Assembly (NCBI GenBank): GCA_034008185.1
Contig: CM067082.1
Coordinates: 87,295,684-87,359,683, forward strand
DNA: 64,000 nucleotides
Direction of reading: 5' to 3'
DNA from: Gorsachius magnificus
Taxonomy: Eukaryota > Chordata > Aves > Pelecaniformes > Ardeidae
Shown: piece after piece, positions 1 through 13,861 of the stretch
Layout: each line of letters opens with the position of its first letter
Numbering within the stretch: position 1 is the first letter of the stretch
Made by a program: the position numbers and the translations under genes
Notes under the pieces: generated by a model
Seen by the model: only the letters and a program-made list of their open reading frames with translations
Told to the model about the DNA's origin: nothing
Databases searched by the model: none

Positions 1-3000
1 ACTGAGCATGTGCTACTTGTTTCTCATCAATCCAGAGAAGAGGATGAATGTGTAAAACTTATTTCACATTTAATAATACAACATAATTGCTAAAGCAGGG
101 CAGAATATCTTACACATATGTTTTTTAATATGGCTGCAATATGTTCTGTCTTGTAACACAAGCTATAGCTACCACACTGTCTTTGCCTCCCTGACTTTCA
201 ATGAAGTACATTTCAATGTATGCTAAAGGACAAGGTTTATATCATTCTTAACTCACATAGGGTGACAGCCCAATTTGGCAGAGCCCCAGTGCCTGAAGAA
301 TTAAGAAGGTGCTTCCTTTCCATGAGTCTGAAAACCCAAGGCTGCTTTTTCACAAAGCACAACAAACAGCCATCATGTATCCTAGCAGTGAATTTTAAGT
401 CCTTTAAGCAAAGTTAAGTAAAGCTCTAAGCAAACCCTCACAGGCAGCATGAGCCACAGCTCTCCTTTAAACAAAAAAAACAACAAGAGAAAATGGTTGT
501 AAGTGTGTGTGTTATTTGTTCCCCCTTCCCCTTGTGGCTTCAAAGGGTGAAAATGGAAGAATGTGACTACAGAGCATAATGGGTCAACACTGCAGCTCTG
601 ATCGCTGGAGCATACACTCTAAATTTCATGCTACATTAGGTAGATTTTAAAACCTAATCTGCTCCTATGAATGTTTTATTGGTAATTCTATGAAGGTACA
701 GATTGCTTGACAACACAGGGGCCATGCGAGAGGTACCTGGTAATCCACGACTTCGCGTCACCCCAGTGACCTAGCACTCTGTCACATCCAGCACACCTTG
801 GCTCAAGGGGGTGCACCGTAACAAGCCTCCTTTCAGGTCTCATTCCCCTCTTCTGTGACAGTGAAGGCCATTCATTTAACCAATTACATTTTTTTCCTTG
901 GTGTCCGCGTTACTCTGATGTATTGATCTAGTAAGAGTGTATTCTGCACTGAAAGGCTGGCAGATTGGCATGGTTTGAAAACCAGCCCCTGTGTTCAGCC
1001 AGATACTTTCAGGGACTGAGAAGGTTTTGGATAACTCCGCCACAGGGCTGTTCAAATGCTACACTACAGTTCTACTAACTTCTTTTTTTCCCAATTTAAA
1101 TTTCTCCAATTTAAAATAAACCTTGACCAGAGTGCTGTAATCGCTAAGCTAGAGAGCTATGCTTGCTTTTTCTTTACCTGGCTCCACTGGTCTTTAAATA
1201 TTCCACTGAAAAGAGAGCAGCAGCAACAAAAGTGACTGGACCTGCAGCACAATGATACCATACACTGAACCACATCAGTTCTTTGACTACCTCTTCTTAT
1301 AGCCCTGGACTCACTTTCCCACTGCCACCCTCGAATTGGTACCACTGCTTGTTTGATATTTCCGTGAAATGCTTCAAGGAACTAAACCAGCCAAAACCTC
1401 ATTACTTTGGTTTTGTATGGGTAATTTTTGATTGGTTTAGCTGCCTGGATTGGCTTGTCGCATGATTGGATCCATGCCAGGACCAGTGCAAGAAAGGAGG
1501 CAGGAAAACTGGGCTGGGAGAGCAGGGAGAAAAGGGGCCCACGTCTGCCTCCATGGGCAGCAGCAACCTGATAGATTGGCTCCATCGCCCTTGGAGCTGC
1601 AGCCTTGTGCCCCAGGAGCCTCATGACTGGAGCGCTCTCCTCAGAGCTACACACAAGTCACCCCATGGACAGATGGGACTGTACCCACGTCTCCAGCTGA
1701 ATCCACCGCCTGGAGAGATGCTACACAAAAAGAGCAGAGAATGGGGGCGGTATATCTTCCGAATGTGCTTGGTTTTGTGTGATCATTGTCTTGCTCTCAT
1801 CAGAGCCCTTAGAGGTGATGGGGAGGAATTTGCTATTGCAGATACAGAAAGGGTTTCAACATGAGCTGTGCAACTCTGTCATGACTGAAGCACTTCTGGT
1901 CTTGACAGAAGACAGACCTGTTGGTAGTGAGTAAGCTTTATGGCTGAAAACTACAGGAGTGGAAATTTTGGGTGCTACAAGAGTTAGCTGGAAGTTTGGA
2001 AGGTGGCTTCAGGATCAAACATGTGATATTAGGCATCTAAAGTGAGGAAATTATAATACTCATGGCTATCTCCACAACTAAATTGAGACCCAAACTTACT
2101 CATAGAATTTAATTTATCTTCTTTGAGAAGTTAACCTGTGATCCTTTCTAATAGAAGTGGGGATGGCAGGATGGAACCCTTATTCAGAAGACCTTCCATG
2201 CAATTTTTAGCACACTTTGCAAGCCTTCTCTTTCTATTCCATGCTCATTATAACCCCAGCTCTCCTATAAAAGTATAATTCTTATGGACAAACATTAATT
2301 TACAGTGCTCTCACTTTCTCTTTTTTATTGTAATAATTGTTTTACAGATGTATTGCAAAGAATCAGGGTCCTGTACATTAAAACAACTGCACAGAGGCCC
2401 AGATTGAATAGTTGGGTTGTAATTCAGTCTCCAGGCTGAGAGGTTTGCTACCATACCCAAACCCTTAAGCTATATTCTTCAGTGTGGGACATTAGCAGGA
2501 TCCCTCGATTGAATTACAGCATTGTATTCCATCTGGGACTCAGTATTGTAGTGTACTTAACATTGTACTACATAGGGAGGCATGACAGTAATGGAATTTT
2601 ACAGTAATAAGATTTTTTTTTTATTAAATGAAAAGTAGGCATATAAGATACCCAATTACATAGCATTAGTGGAGTTAGAAAAAAAGACCCTGTAAAAACA
2701 TACCTGAAAAATAACCATTTGTCTTATTTTCTAAATATTATAATGTGCTGTTAAGAAATAATCAACCTCTTAGAACACTAGGGCTTTCTCAAAATGTAGA
2801 ACTTGCTATGGAGTTTTAGATGGATTTTTATCACAATAATTACAACATATTGGTAACTGATTTTGAAAATGAAGCCCCCCCCCCCCCAGTTCATTATTTT
2901 GACACATTCAATTCATCCTTATCAACACTAAGCTCATGTACACGTGCACGTTTCAGATACTTTACATCAGATATGAAGTATCTGATTCTTTCTATCAGAT

Positions 3001-4070
3001 ACTTTAAAGATGTTTTCTGAAATAGGTGCTAAAAGTTATTTTTCATTTTTCATTCTGCTTAACAAATCTGTATACCAGAGAGATGATGGTAGAATAGCAC
3101 TGACAAGCAAGTAAAAGAAGTGCTAACATCAGTTCAAAATCTGCTGCTTCTCTGCACTGACTCAGGTAATATCATATTGTGTAGTTAATAAGAAACAAAC
3201 TGGACAAGCTCAAATTTTCATAGGAAGACAAGAAGACATAAAAAACAGGCAGACACAACAGAAATAACTCCCTATCATACATTTTTCTTTTTAATTAATA
3301 TTTCATGATCAGTTAACCACCAGCCTGTTATCTTCCTAATAAAGTAAAGGTATTATAACCAATAAAAAATATTTATTGCCACATTTTATGTTTTAATCAA
3401 GGGCAAACCCCTCAACATATTCTTTTTTAGCTCCTTGACATGGAGAATGATTAAGTAAAAAAAATAGCTTTTTATGCTAAAAAGAAAATGCTATGCATTG
3501 ATTAGTTAATTAACACAGTGTCCTTTGGAAGTGCAATAAATCTGGGAAATGAGGAAGAAATAGAGATGATAATCTGAAAGATATAACATGCGACTCAAGT
3601 TCTGATTTCACTGTGCTAATATCAGTTTTGTCATTGGCTTCAGGGGCCAGAATTTTCCCCTTAGTCCTTTATGGCCAAGACAGAGAGTGTTATGGGATCT
3701 CAGAAATCCCTGGGGAACTCCCGGGACTTGAGGTTTCCAACAACACAAACTAGAGAAAGTGAAAGTGCAAGCAATATGGGCTTTATTGGTCAAAATAAAA
3801 TCTTAATGAGTCCCTAATGTACAGTGGGACAAATTTCCAATTACTGATGGGTTATAATTGGGCAAATTGAAGTAAGCAGACAAGTCCAATCAGTTCAGAC
3901 CTGAATTTGAGTCCTGATCTAAGCTAAAATAACTAAAGCGTGTTAAGTGGCCTTTATTTCGTTTTCGTCTTCATTGTTACCATCTCCCTGGTTACTATTA
4001 AACTAATCATTTTTTACCATTTTCTCAAAAAAAAAAAATCCCATTTTAACCTTTAGGCATGGACAAGGTA
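1..4070. other. Unique AT-rich non-coding DNA, no gene seen
   Basis: No exon, RNA gene or mobile element is recognisable on either strand. The longest open stretch (about 1466-1864, plus) has no ATG at its boundary and no recognisable domain, and lies in a slightly GC-richer patch at 1.45-1.75 kb. A few CpGs cluster near 740-770. A 13-base C run is listed separately. This is consistent with intergenic or intronic vertebrate DNA. Confidence 0.65.
2875..2887. repeat. Poly(C) tract
   Basis: An uninterrupted run of 13 C lies in otherwise AT-rich DNA. Mononucleotide C/G runs of this length are rare in vertebrates and prone to slippage and sequencing error, so the exact length is uncertain. Confidence 0.9.
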
Positions 4071-4079
4071 TATTTATTT

Positions 4080-4080
<1 letters not shown>

Positions 4081-4113
<33 letters not shown>

Positions 4114-4148
4114 ACTACTACTACTATGACTACTGCTACTGTTGCTGT
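4081..4148. repeat. Compound (TAC)n/(TGC)n triplet microsatellite
   Basis: About five ACT/TAC units are followed by a pure run of TGC units, further TAC units, then interrupted TGC/TAC/TGT units. Read on the minus strand it is GTA/GCA, which produces an artificial serine run in one frame; this is not a protein domain. The pure inner TGC block is the likely mutable core. A second array of the same compound type lies at 17.5 kb. Confidence 0.93.
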
Positions 4149-4439
4149 TAATCATTACATGAATAAATATTTCTAAAAAGCAATAAATCCACTTTGGATA
4201 ATGTTTTGGCAAAAGTCTTAAGAGAGACTTAGTCCCTGTTTCAAAGAAATACTTTGGAGAGATTTCCTGATCTTCCAGGAAGGACTTAATTGAGAAGGGG
4301 CTCAGAGAGAGATCTCAGTCTAGAGCTCTTCATGGGACTAGGATCCCAAATACCAGGACAGACTAAGGGAAAAGACAAAGGTAAGGATCAGGTTAAAAAT
4401 GAAAATATGAGAGACATAATATTGCAAACTTTCAGGTTT

Positions 4440-4848
4440 CCCGAGAGAAATTAACAGAAATAGTTTTCAAATCCTGCCATCCAAAAATATTAGTGCTTCC
4501 TTCTTCCACTTTATGCCGTAGGTAGTTGCCCTGTTGCACAGCCAAGAGAATGACATGCACCTGCACCTCAGGGTTAGTCGTGGACCATTGAAGGGGGCAA
4601 CATTGCAGAGGCTTACACATTCTGTTCTGCGGTCACAGATACGGGGCAGCAACTTCTGGCAGAGGGACGGCACGCGTGGCAAAGGGCAGAGATTCCTTAC
4701 AGTCTGGTAACTACATCTCTCAGTTGGTCTGTCCGAGTCCCTAGGCAGAGCAGCAGTGAAGCCAACAGCCAGTTCAAGTAGAAGGATTTTATCCACTTCT
4801 AGCTTGGATAAGACAGAGTTGATAATTTTGACTGGTACAGACATATAT
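4440..4848. other. CpG-bearing patch of unknown origin
   Basis: Several CpGs, including CGCG near 4672, occur within about 300 bases, in a neighbourhood where CpG is almost absent. The minus strand is open for 125 codons (about 4467-4844) starting with ATG, but the translation has no recognisable domain, signal peptide or repeat. It could be an old LTR or other insertion, a short exon of a non-coding transcript, or chance. I could not identify terminal repeats or a target-site duplication. Not called as a gene. Confidence 0.35.
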
Positions 4849-4849
4849 A

Positions 4850-7602
4850 TCCCCTTCTTTTTTTTTTGCTACTACCTACTTAGAGTCTTTGCTCAACATT
4901 TATTTTCCTAAAACCTCCACCCATAATCTAGTTTGGTCCTATCTAAAATGGACAGAAAACTGTGTACATGATTCTATATGATGCTCAACAACCCACAGGA
5001 ATTTCTGTATGTTCCAGTTTCCCAGTGAATGATACGGTGGGAAAAGGACAAGATGTATTGTACCACAAATCTTTCTTACATATGTCTGCATTTACAATAT
5101 GCAAGTTTAATTCCTTAAGATTTGTAATCAAATGCTAATCTGTCCTGTTGTTTCAGGGGCTTGTTCCTCTCCCATATTAAAGATTTTAAATCTTACAGAT
5201 TAGTAGCTGTTTTAATAGATTCTAGAGTTAAAATAACAATGATAAAGCTGAATGATTAGTTAGGATCAACCCAAAGCCAGGCTAGGCTGACTTGTACTGC
5301 TGAAGAAGTGAAAGAATTTTATTTTGACAGGAAGATTTCTTCCTTTTTTGGTCACACTTCATGTTATTCTTCCAGCTATAAGAAATGTAGAAAGGCTTAC
5401 TAAATTATTTGCAGCTGTTTTAATAAATGGACTATAATAGCCCAATAGCATATAACCAACTACAGCTCTGCGTACTGATAGATATGCATCTCTTGCATAC
5501 ACTGATCATATCTGAAATGTGCTTATAACATCCATTAATTATTTATTAACCCTTTATAAACCACTTAAAAGTGGAATGCTAATATCAAGTACAGTCTTGT
5601 GGGAACCAGAGATAATTTTTCCCAGCAGATAAGTGGTATTTTCCGCCTGATCATAGGATAAATCTGTATCTTGTGGATGAAAGTATAGAGTGAATTTGTG
5701 TGGTTTTGTATATTCCAGGAAAAAACCCTAAGTCCCAGTTTACTGCATGCCTTTGTCATCGCTTCATTTAAAGATGTGGCTCAGGAAGTGTAGCCATTTT
5801 GTACTTAGAGGTGTTGCTGTAGAATTCAAAACCTTATTCATATCAGTCCTATTATAAAAATAATACTTCTTTTACAACATGTTATAAAGTTTCCATGACT
5901 CTGAATATTCAATACAAAGCTATTTTTGCTCTGAAAAAGCTGCCATAGACAAAGTTTTTCCTCTTTTTTTATTTTGCTGTCTAGGGATTCTTGAGTCACT
6001 TTGCTCTGACATCTGAAGTACAGAGGAGTTAGCCGGTATCACCAGTTGTGAGAAAGCAGAAGTGGACCAGAAGAAAACTGAATGTCGTTAATGACATCTT
6101 AAAGATACATCTTGGTTTATCATTTTTGCAGTATCAGGTCTGGAAATCAAAAAAGAGTTTTTCAACAGCTCCTCTCTCCTCTCTCCCTCTCCCTCTCCCT
6201 CTCTAAAAACAGTTTAAAAACAAAGACCAGCACTGATTATATTTATTACTAATTTTACTATCGTTCCCTTCCCAGCTGGAAAGCATAAGCCATAGGATTT
6301 TAAACACACAACACCTGTCTAATGCAGTTCCCCTTTAAACAAAGATAAAATTCACTACTGAATTTAAAGAAACAAAGGCAGAGCATTGAGATGCTGCTGA
6401 AAATCCTTCCTGAAAATTGCATAAGCAATGCAGGAAATCAACCTTTTCTCCTTTATTTCAGATTATCAGCTCACAAGCTGCTGTAATCAATACTAGTGAT
6501 TGCAGTTGGATCGTACTGGGCTCTGTATACCACGCTGCTGATCTCAGGAGCTATGCTTTCATGATCAGGCCCATGGTATATCACTTTTAAGGTGTGCCAT
6601 CCACAATTGTTTTTTAAATACTACCTACAGTGAAATGAATTCAAGCTGAAATTCATTCTGATGCAGAAAGAGCATATTTGATATACACACTACTTGCTTT
6701 TGCATTCAAGCCTGGTGCAAGCTATCTGTGCAGGACTGACAGCATCCTTGCTATCATCTAAAGGACAGTCCTCAGCAGTCAATCAAAATCCCAAGGTTGA
6801 AAGAAGCTGACATAATGCCCATCAAAGTCTTCTCATTAAAACTGATTTCAGATTGTAAATTGACTCTCCTTGACCAGAATGACTCTGTGGATGTTCATGT
6901 AGTGTATAAGACAGTTGGTAGCCCCAGCAGCAAATTGTGCGACATTCTGTATGTCCAAAGGGTCAGATGAATTCTCCTTCACGGGATGTTCCTTGCACGT
7001 CCTCTGGGACCAAAAGGATTGGACTCCAATTGTTTCTGTTTTATTAATTAATGAAGGTGATGTTTAAGTGTTTCTGAGATATCATTGGTAAGGATGACTT
7101 CTACATTAGCTGGCTGGCTCTCAGGTTATAAATATTCACTGCTACAACCTCTCCTAGTATATATATTTTTCTTCTTCCTATCATTTTTCCTGATGTCCTT
7201 CTCGCTTCTTTCAAAAATAATGCTACATCCTTGAAGTCAGGGTGTCTTCCCAATGGGGCTTTCTGTACATTTTCTGCATTGTGTTGGGTTTATTTTCTGC
7301 ATTTATTTTCTGTATCTATTCCTATATTGCAGAATTGCTTTCCTTTCTATGAGATTGAATCAATTATTTCACTCAAAACCAAACCAGCTTTTTTGGAAGG
7401 AGGGGACAAGAATAACAGAAGCACACTAATCCTACAATGAACTTGGAGGATGAACTTGAAGAATCTCAACCCTCTAAACATCCATGTATTTCCTTTGCTG
7501 GTTGCATTACAATGTTGTAGTTATCAGAAGCCATAGCTCACCCCTGGGAGTGTCATTTTCCAATCTCAAAATCAGAGAATTTGCTGAAATTAGGCAACTT
7601 TT
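4850..7602. other. Unique AT-rich non-coding DNA, no gene seen
   Basis: No supported gene or classified element, apart from a short pyrimidine repeat near 6.2 kb. Open frames are all under about 75 codons. Confidence 0.65.
6171..6204. repeat. CT-rich (CTCTCC)n-type simple repeat
   Basis: An all-pyrimidine run of about 34 bases built from CTCTCC/CTCCCT units. Such homopyrimidine tracts can adopt non-B structure, but this one is short. Confidence 0.85.
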
Positions 7603-7616
7603 GTGCCACCTAGTGG
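7603..7616 (-). promoter_or_regulatory. Candidate CTCF core motif
   Basis: The plus strand reads GTGCCACCTAGTGG, which is the reverse complement of the vertebrate CTCF core CCASYAGRKGGCRC with one mismatch at a degenerate-prone position. The two strongest blocks (CCA and the GGC region) are intact, and it sits in a locally GC-richer stretch (7600-7625). Known: CTCF cores of this kind anchor chromatin loops. Inferred: occupancy at this site, since one motif match can be fortuitous. Confidence 0.42.
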
Positions 7617-9585
7617 CCCCTCCTCTCTAAATAAGAAATGCATCTGGAATTCCCTTATCTAAAATTCTGCATGCTTCTGGTCTTTAAGTACGTAGGAAAC
7701 CTTCAGTGGTAGTGAATTAAAGAGTCAGAAACCCCTACTCTAACTATGAAGAGTCTCCTTTGGTATCTTTTCTTGCAGTTTTCATTTGGATGTTTACCCC
7801 ATATTTCTCCAGGAACTTGTCCATGCCTGGCCTCTGCTATGCAGAGAGGATTAGCACAAATGTCAACCTTTTTGTTACTGCAGTTTATTTCTGGGGTGAG
7901 ATCTTGTAATTTCCAGTCACTTTTCACTTCTGTATTTTGATGCTCTCAACAGATGAGTCTTCAGTTCACCCTTATTCTGTTGTAGAAAATGGAACAAATT
8001 GTCACCACTCCATCACTCAGCAGAAGTAAGTCAGTATATAGTAGGAAACATGATGAACCTTTCCAAATAATTATCCTGTTAGCTGTACTAGTCACAGATT
8101 TTTGACCTTTGCTGCCTGAAGTCAGTCACCTCCATCTATATTTGGGCAGCAAAACAGCAGTAGAGTTAACAAGTTCCCAGAGGCTGCAAAGACGGACAGA
8201 CCACATTGGCTTCAGAAGGAATTTGAGGTGCTGAAAGTGCTAGCCCATCCCACATCTGATCTCAAGATAACTATTGTGACGGTCCTACAAATGTATTGTG
8301 TCTCTGTGGTCCCATGGATGCACTTCAGACACTAACCCCAGTATTCAGTCTAGCCAGGCTGTCTCCTATTTGGGCACACTCTTTAGGTGAAGGACGTTTA
8401 ACACAAGCCTAAGGCTAAGTGCAGAGTGCTTTCATAAACAGTAATGGATAATGAACAGGGGCTGCCAGGCAGTGAGAAAATCTGTCTTGAGCTGTGTATG
8501 AAAGGTTGTGCACTTCAGTTAAATCATCCCATAAATGTCACTGAGTCTCACAGACCCGCTGAGGACCAACATATATGAGAGATCTACTGCTGGACATGGG
8601 CAGTCTGACACGTGCCTATTTGCATCCCTAGCCAGATTTTCTCCTGCAGTCTGTATCGCAGTGCATCTGGACACCACTCAAAAATCCAACATCTAAACAG
8701 TGCTTTAGTCAGGAAGAACCAGGTCACAGGTTCTTTTTGTAGCTGTCCTTCTGGCATTCACCTGACAGAGTCCGATGGGTACTCTCCAGAGTGGGACTGC
8801 GATGTTTACTTGAATTAGATCTAACCCCTTCTTCTTCAAGTCTCCACTGTACCCTGGGATGCTGTAGTTGAAAATGGACTTTATTACTATGATATTCATT
8901 TACAAAACCACCGACTTGAGAAATGGCCCACATAATAAGTGCTGTCAGAATAATTACAAGACTATGAGGCTAGCAGTGGTGATATTTGCTCTGCTAATTG
9001 TACTTAATTTACTGTGAAGTTTTTCAGTGGCTCCTGTAGCTTTGAGTGCACTGAATTGTGGTGCTGCTGTGTATACCAGGGGGAGATATATCCTGTAACT
9101 GTATATCAGTTAGGTAGCCCCGTGAGAACCATTACTGAAATGATCCTACATGGCAGGCTTTCCAGTGCCTTTTAGACACAGCCAAGGGTGTGGGTAGCTG
9201 CATGGAGCTCTTGGGAATACAGCTGCTGCTCGTAAGATGCAATGGGGAAACCAGTAAGCTCCAAACTGCCAGTGAGTGCAAGTGTGAAGACTTTGTTCTG
9301 TTTCCTTCCTTGCATAAGGCCTTAAACTGGCCTTTCTGATCATGGTAATTTATGGATGTGTTTGCCAGGGTCAGAACTGGATGTCTGTTTGCAATGGATG
9401 CTGACAGGCAACAATTCTAGGACAGTCACATATCTATAGGCCATCACGAGGCCATGAATACATCCTCTATTGGTAACTGGGTCATATGTTTACCTGCTAT
9501 GTGGGAAATTCTCTCAGAGAAGCTCATGGGAGTTCTTCAATAGGGAAGAGCCCATTGTGAGGGAAACAAAAGAAAATTATTTGGG

Positions 9586-9616
9586 GGAAAAAGGAAAAGG
9601 AAAGGAAAGGAAGGGA
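9586..9616. repeat. GGAAA-type purine tract
   Basis: An uninterrupted purine run of GGAAAA/GGAAA units, followed by an A-rich stretch to about 9626. Confidence 0.85.
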
Positions 9617-12079
9617 TAAAAAAAAACATAGAAAGAAAAAATTAGCAACACACTGAACCACAACCCCAGCTGCCACTGACTGATTTTCAGGCTCCTTCCC
9701 AAGGAAAAAGCTTATGGAACAATTGTCTATCTCTTTGTGTGCGTGTGCGTGTATCTCTCCCTCCTTGGTAAATTTTGAGTTTATTGACCAGTATCAGCAG
9801 AAATTCACGGAACAGTAGAGATCTCTGAGAGATTAAGCATGTTTTATGGGGGCAGGCTGGAGGAGAAAGCTCCTACTGATATTCCAGTCCAGGGAAAATA
9901 CTTAAATCAGAGCTTACACCTTCTCAGACAGCAAAGCTAAAAGATACAAATCTGTAAATGGTCAATTGTAGTGCTCATGGCTTTATTAAAAATTTTTAAT
10001 CTGGGACCTATCCTTTTGTCCTTTAAAAGCAGGGTAGGACCATGGTGAACATGGCCAGACTCAGCTCCCTGAAATCACCATCACTATTCTGATTTAGATC
10101 AGCAGAGCTGACAATAACTGAACTGTGTTTACCAGGTAGAACAATGGACCCAAGATATCCAGGAGGTCAGCAATGTTAAAAGCTTTTAATGGATGGACTC
10201 ATGGACCATCAAGCTCATCTGACATCTGAGTGTGGGCTGGACAAAATCCAGTGTTGTGACATGTGCCAATTTGAAGGCAGCTGTTAAAGAAGCTCCTCTC
10301 AATTCTCAAGGCAGATGACAGGAACTATTACACTGGTTAAACCCTCTCCCCTTTGTCTCTTCTGCCTGTTACCTGTTTTGCATTAGTGAAGCTGACAAGA
10401 CCCATAATAAGATCACCTGCCGGCTTTTCTTCCCCTTCCTCCCCCCACTAGATAGAGATCAGTGCAGGCAAGGGGAAGAAAGAGGATTGATTTAGATGGA
10501 CCTAAGAAAGGTGTTCTCATCTGAAACCAGGTGTTCCTAATGCCTGCCATAAGATTTATTACAGTCTGCATCAGGCAGCCCATGCTGAGCATTCCTGAGT
10601 AATTGGGATTCAGTATCCTACTGTCTGATGGGCACTGACCTCTCCTTGCAAGCCCTCTTAAGTGTCTGAGCCTCTTTATTCCAGCTTCCATCCCCCAACC
10701 TACTTCTTCTGTCATATCTCAACAGATACTTCATGACATGCTGCCATGCCAGGAAGCCGGCATGAACAATATTACACTGCACCCAGCCTGGGGCTACTGT
10801 GAGAAATGGTCAAGTATCTGAAGTTTAAGCTAAATAATATGGTCTTAATGAGATCATGTGGGCTACAGATCAAAAGCATAACCAAAAGGTAAAAAGTTCA
10901 ATCAGCTTTGTTTCTCTGCAATAAGAGTGACCACAGCAACTTTCCACTGAGTCCTTCTGCAAGGTTACGAGAGAAAAACAGGCTTAAAGGAACTGGGCAA
11001 AAGAAAATATTACTCTTGAGTAGTTTTGACCTCAAATTAATGCAAGGAAAGTGTTATCCACTGCTATGTAAAATTAACCTGATGCTGTGCAGGTAGTGAC
11101 TATCCTTTTCACTAGACTGGGAGTCCAACATTTCTTTACTCATTGTGGTTTTCATCAGAAAATTTACTTTTGTTCTGGATCTTTTTGGGTACTTTTGTGC
11201 ACTTGTTGATTTTGCTAAGCTGCTGGTTCAATGAAACTGAGACCCCTTGTGTGTTAAAAATACTGATTATTGGTTTATGACAATAATAGCATAACTTAGT
11301 TCAACTGGTCCTTTTGTAGAGTCCCACTGATCACTGGCTCTCATTGATTGTCTTTTCAAGAATTTCTGTTCCACTCCTGCAAGTCTAGGACCGTTCCAGT
11401 AGATACCAGTTATTCCTCGCATTCCAGAAATCAAGGCAACGGAGAGTGGCTAGAACTTCTCCAACATCAGTTCACCAGTTTTCCAAACTGTATAGAAAAT
11501 TCAGAGTCAGTCAGGAGGAATCTTTCTACACCTGCCTCTTCCTGACAGTCTTGAAGACTAATAGAATTTGCACAGAGATGTGAAGCAGTTAGCTTTGGTA
11601 CTGCTATACTTTGGTTTTCATAATGCTCTATTCCTCATAAACCAGTCATTTAGTTGGGCTAACAAATGTATTGCTAAAACGTCAGAATTTAAAAGGTTGG
11701 TATTTGGCAGGATATGGGGTTTTGTTCTATAGTAAATGGCTTTCATTTAACTAATAACTGAACATTTGACAAAATCAGGTTTTGCACAACTGAGTTTGTG
11801 CAGTAGGGTTTTTTTTTTTTCTGTTTTTTAACTATTTGAGAAAGAATGCACTGCTGTTTTGTACTTTAGTAGTTCAGTATCAATTAAATGCCTAAGTTCC
11901 TCTAAAATCGTCCTAACTAGCACAGGTATTTTTTTAAGTTTCACAGCTTGTCTTCAGTGGCCTTTGTTGGGGTGGCCATATTCCAGGCTGTGCCTGGTCA
12001 AATACTATCCACATAAGGACTCATGTATACAGAAGTCAAAGAACCCTGAACTACTTTCCTTTTTCTTCCCACCGTGACT

Positions 12080-12100
12080 TAAAATAATAATAATAAAAAA
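12080..12100. repeat. Short (AAT)n / A-rich run
   Basis: Four AAT-type units followed by A6. A minor simple repeat. Confidence 0.8.
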
Positions 12101-13499
12101 TTTCTTAAAATAGAAAATCACAGAAGAATGATAGTAAATGCAATCACAAAAACTGAATTATCAAATTCCATAGTTAAAGGCTTTACCATCAGTTGTTAGT
12201 GAATCTTAGCTTGTACATTCAATAATTTTTAAGTTAATTGCATATGATTTTTCAAATGCTAACGTAGCCTGATGGCAAGTATTTTATTACTACAACTTTA
12301 CAAACATGTTTGTAGAATCTCCCTATGCTCTGTACTATGCTGTATATGCCCATGAAAACCATTTCCACAGCAGTCCTAGGAAACTGAACTTACAAAGAAA
12401 TGAAAGCATAAAAAGAATGAAAAAATATTGTCTTAAATATTTAGAATTAATTCTCAAATTTAGTTCTTCCAGTAAACAGAAATCTATCAGTGGTACTGCA
12501 GAATCCTGGAAGAACCCCTGGGGTAATGATCAAAACTAAGGACTGATTTAAAATACATCCTTTTAAGGGTTTTCTGTGAGACTTTTTGCAACAGGCAGTG
12601 TGCAGTAGGCATGACACTGTTCCCCCTTCTGAATGGGGAAAAAAAATCACCTTTCCCTCCTTGTAAAGTCATGTGAGTTTCTAACAGATCATTAATAACA
12701 ATACTCTGCTGTCTGTATCATCACTCAGACTGGGAAAATATTTTATCCTCCTTCTTCAGGATAAGAGCAGAATAAAATGTAGCACTCCTCCGAGAGATCA
12801 CCCGGAAACTGCTTTTGTAAAGATCAGGTAGCACCTGTAAACACACAAAATTGATTTAACTCAGTAGGAAAAGTGACGATATACCTGGGGATGCTCGCCT
12901 GTGATACTTCCCAACTTCTCAGACTTCAACTTCACCATCATGGTAAACTAGCATCCACAGAGGCAAATAATCTGCAGAACCTTACGGGAGTTTACCACTG
13001 AGTCTAAAAATGAAGTATACTACTCTAGAAGTTGATGGAACTGAAATCTGGGCTTAGCACAGCAACAGTTCACAGTGCCATTAATCACCATTTAAAGGCA
13101 CAATCATGTATGTTTTGACACATTTATGCCATAGGTTTCCACTGGTCTTTCTCTGCCCAAGTTGGAAACATACTTGGGCTTTGTATTAGAAATCACATTT
13201 TGCTGAGTGGTGTACACCTAATCTACCTATACCAGTAAAAGAGTGGTTTTGCTGGGAAGTTGTACACAAGACACCTAGATGAAAGAAGCAGCAGAAAGAC
13301 TATGCCTGTTGTGTAACTACCTTTACACTAACACTTCTTCCCACCTGGCTGTGTCACTTTCATACTGTTAACATTGAGAACCACGCTTTCACAAAACTTT
13401 TAAGTGTGGGCCAGTTTTGAATTCATCAAAAGTATTTAGCCACATTTGTCATGAATAAATGCCAAAAGGAGTTAACTGGGAAGGCTAAATAGATATTTA

Positions 13500-13760
13500 A
13501 TAACCTGTCTTGGTGTAGAGACAGAGCCTGACATGCTGATTTACCTGTTACAGCTGATTAACATTTTGATGATCAGGAAGATATCAGAAGGCTAAACTCA
13601 ATTAACCAAAAGGAATTCTACTAAGGCTGATCTTTTGTCCATGGCAAACATCCTGCTGATCTTATTTAAAATCAACAGTACGATCAAACAACGACTGTGC
13701 AAATCCTTAAGTTCCCTGAATACAACTGTTAAATATTATCAAACCAAAGGCATCCCTAGG
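13500..13760. other. Candidate conserved non-coding element (inference only)
   Basis: Dense AT-rich homeodomain-like words (TTAATAA, CTGATTAAC, CAATTAACC) lie beside GATC and TGATGATC clusters, with no repeats or open-frame logic. This texture is typical of vertebrate developmental enhancers but is not proof; conservation could not be examined. Confidence 0.22.
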
Positions 13761-13861
13761 CACAGTGTGTGCAGACATTTAAATTTTTATACAAGTGGGG
13801 CTGGTTTTGGGAGACTATTAGTAATGTCTACGACATCCATTATCACAGTTTCTAAATGGAT

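Larger units (their letters stand above)
7620..13500. other. Unique non-coding DNA, no gene seen
   Basis: About 5.9 kb without a recognisable exon or transposable element. It holds only a GGAAA-rich purine tract at 9.59 kb and short A-rich or AAT runs near 12.08 kb. The longest open frame (about 10413-10715, minus) shows no domain. Confidence 0.65.

Noticed and set aside
1466..1864. 132-codon open frame on plus
   Set aside because: No ATG at its boundary and no recognisable domain; local GC content accounts for it.
3650..3810. Possible LTR end with AATAAAGCCC on the minus strand
   Set aside because: No terminal repeat pair, target-site duplication or further LTR features could be found.
4003..4212. 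Serine-run protein on minus; likewise the leucine run at 55570-55809
   Set aside because: Both are translations of triplet microsatellites, not proteins.
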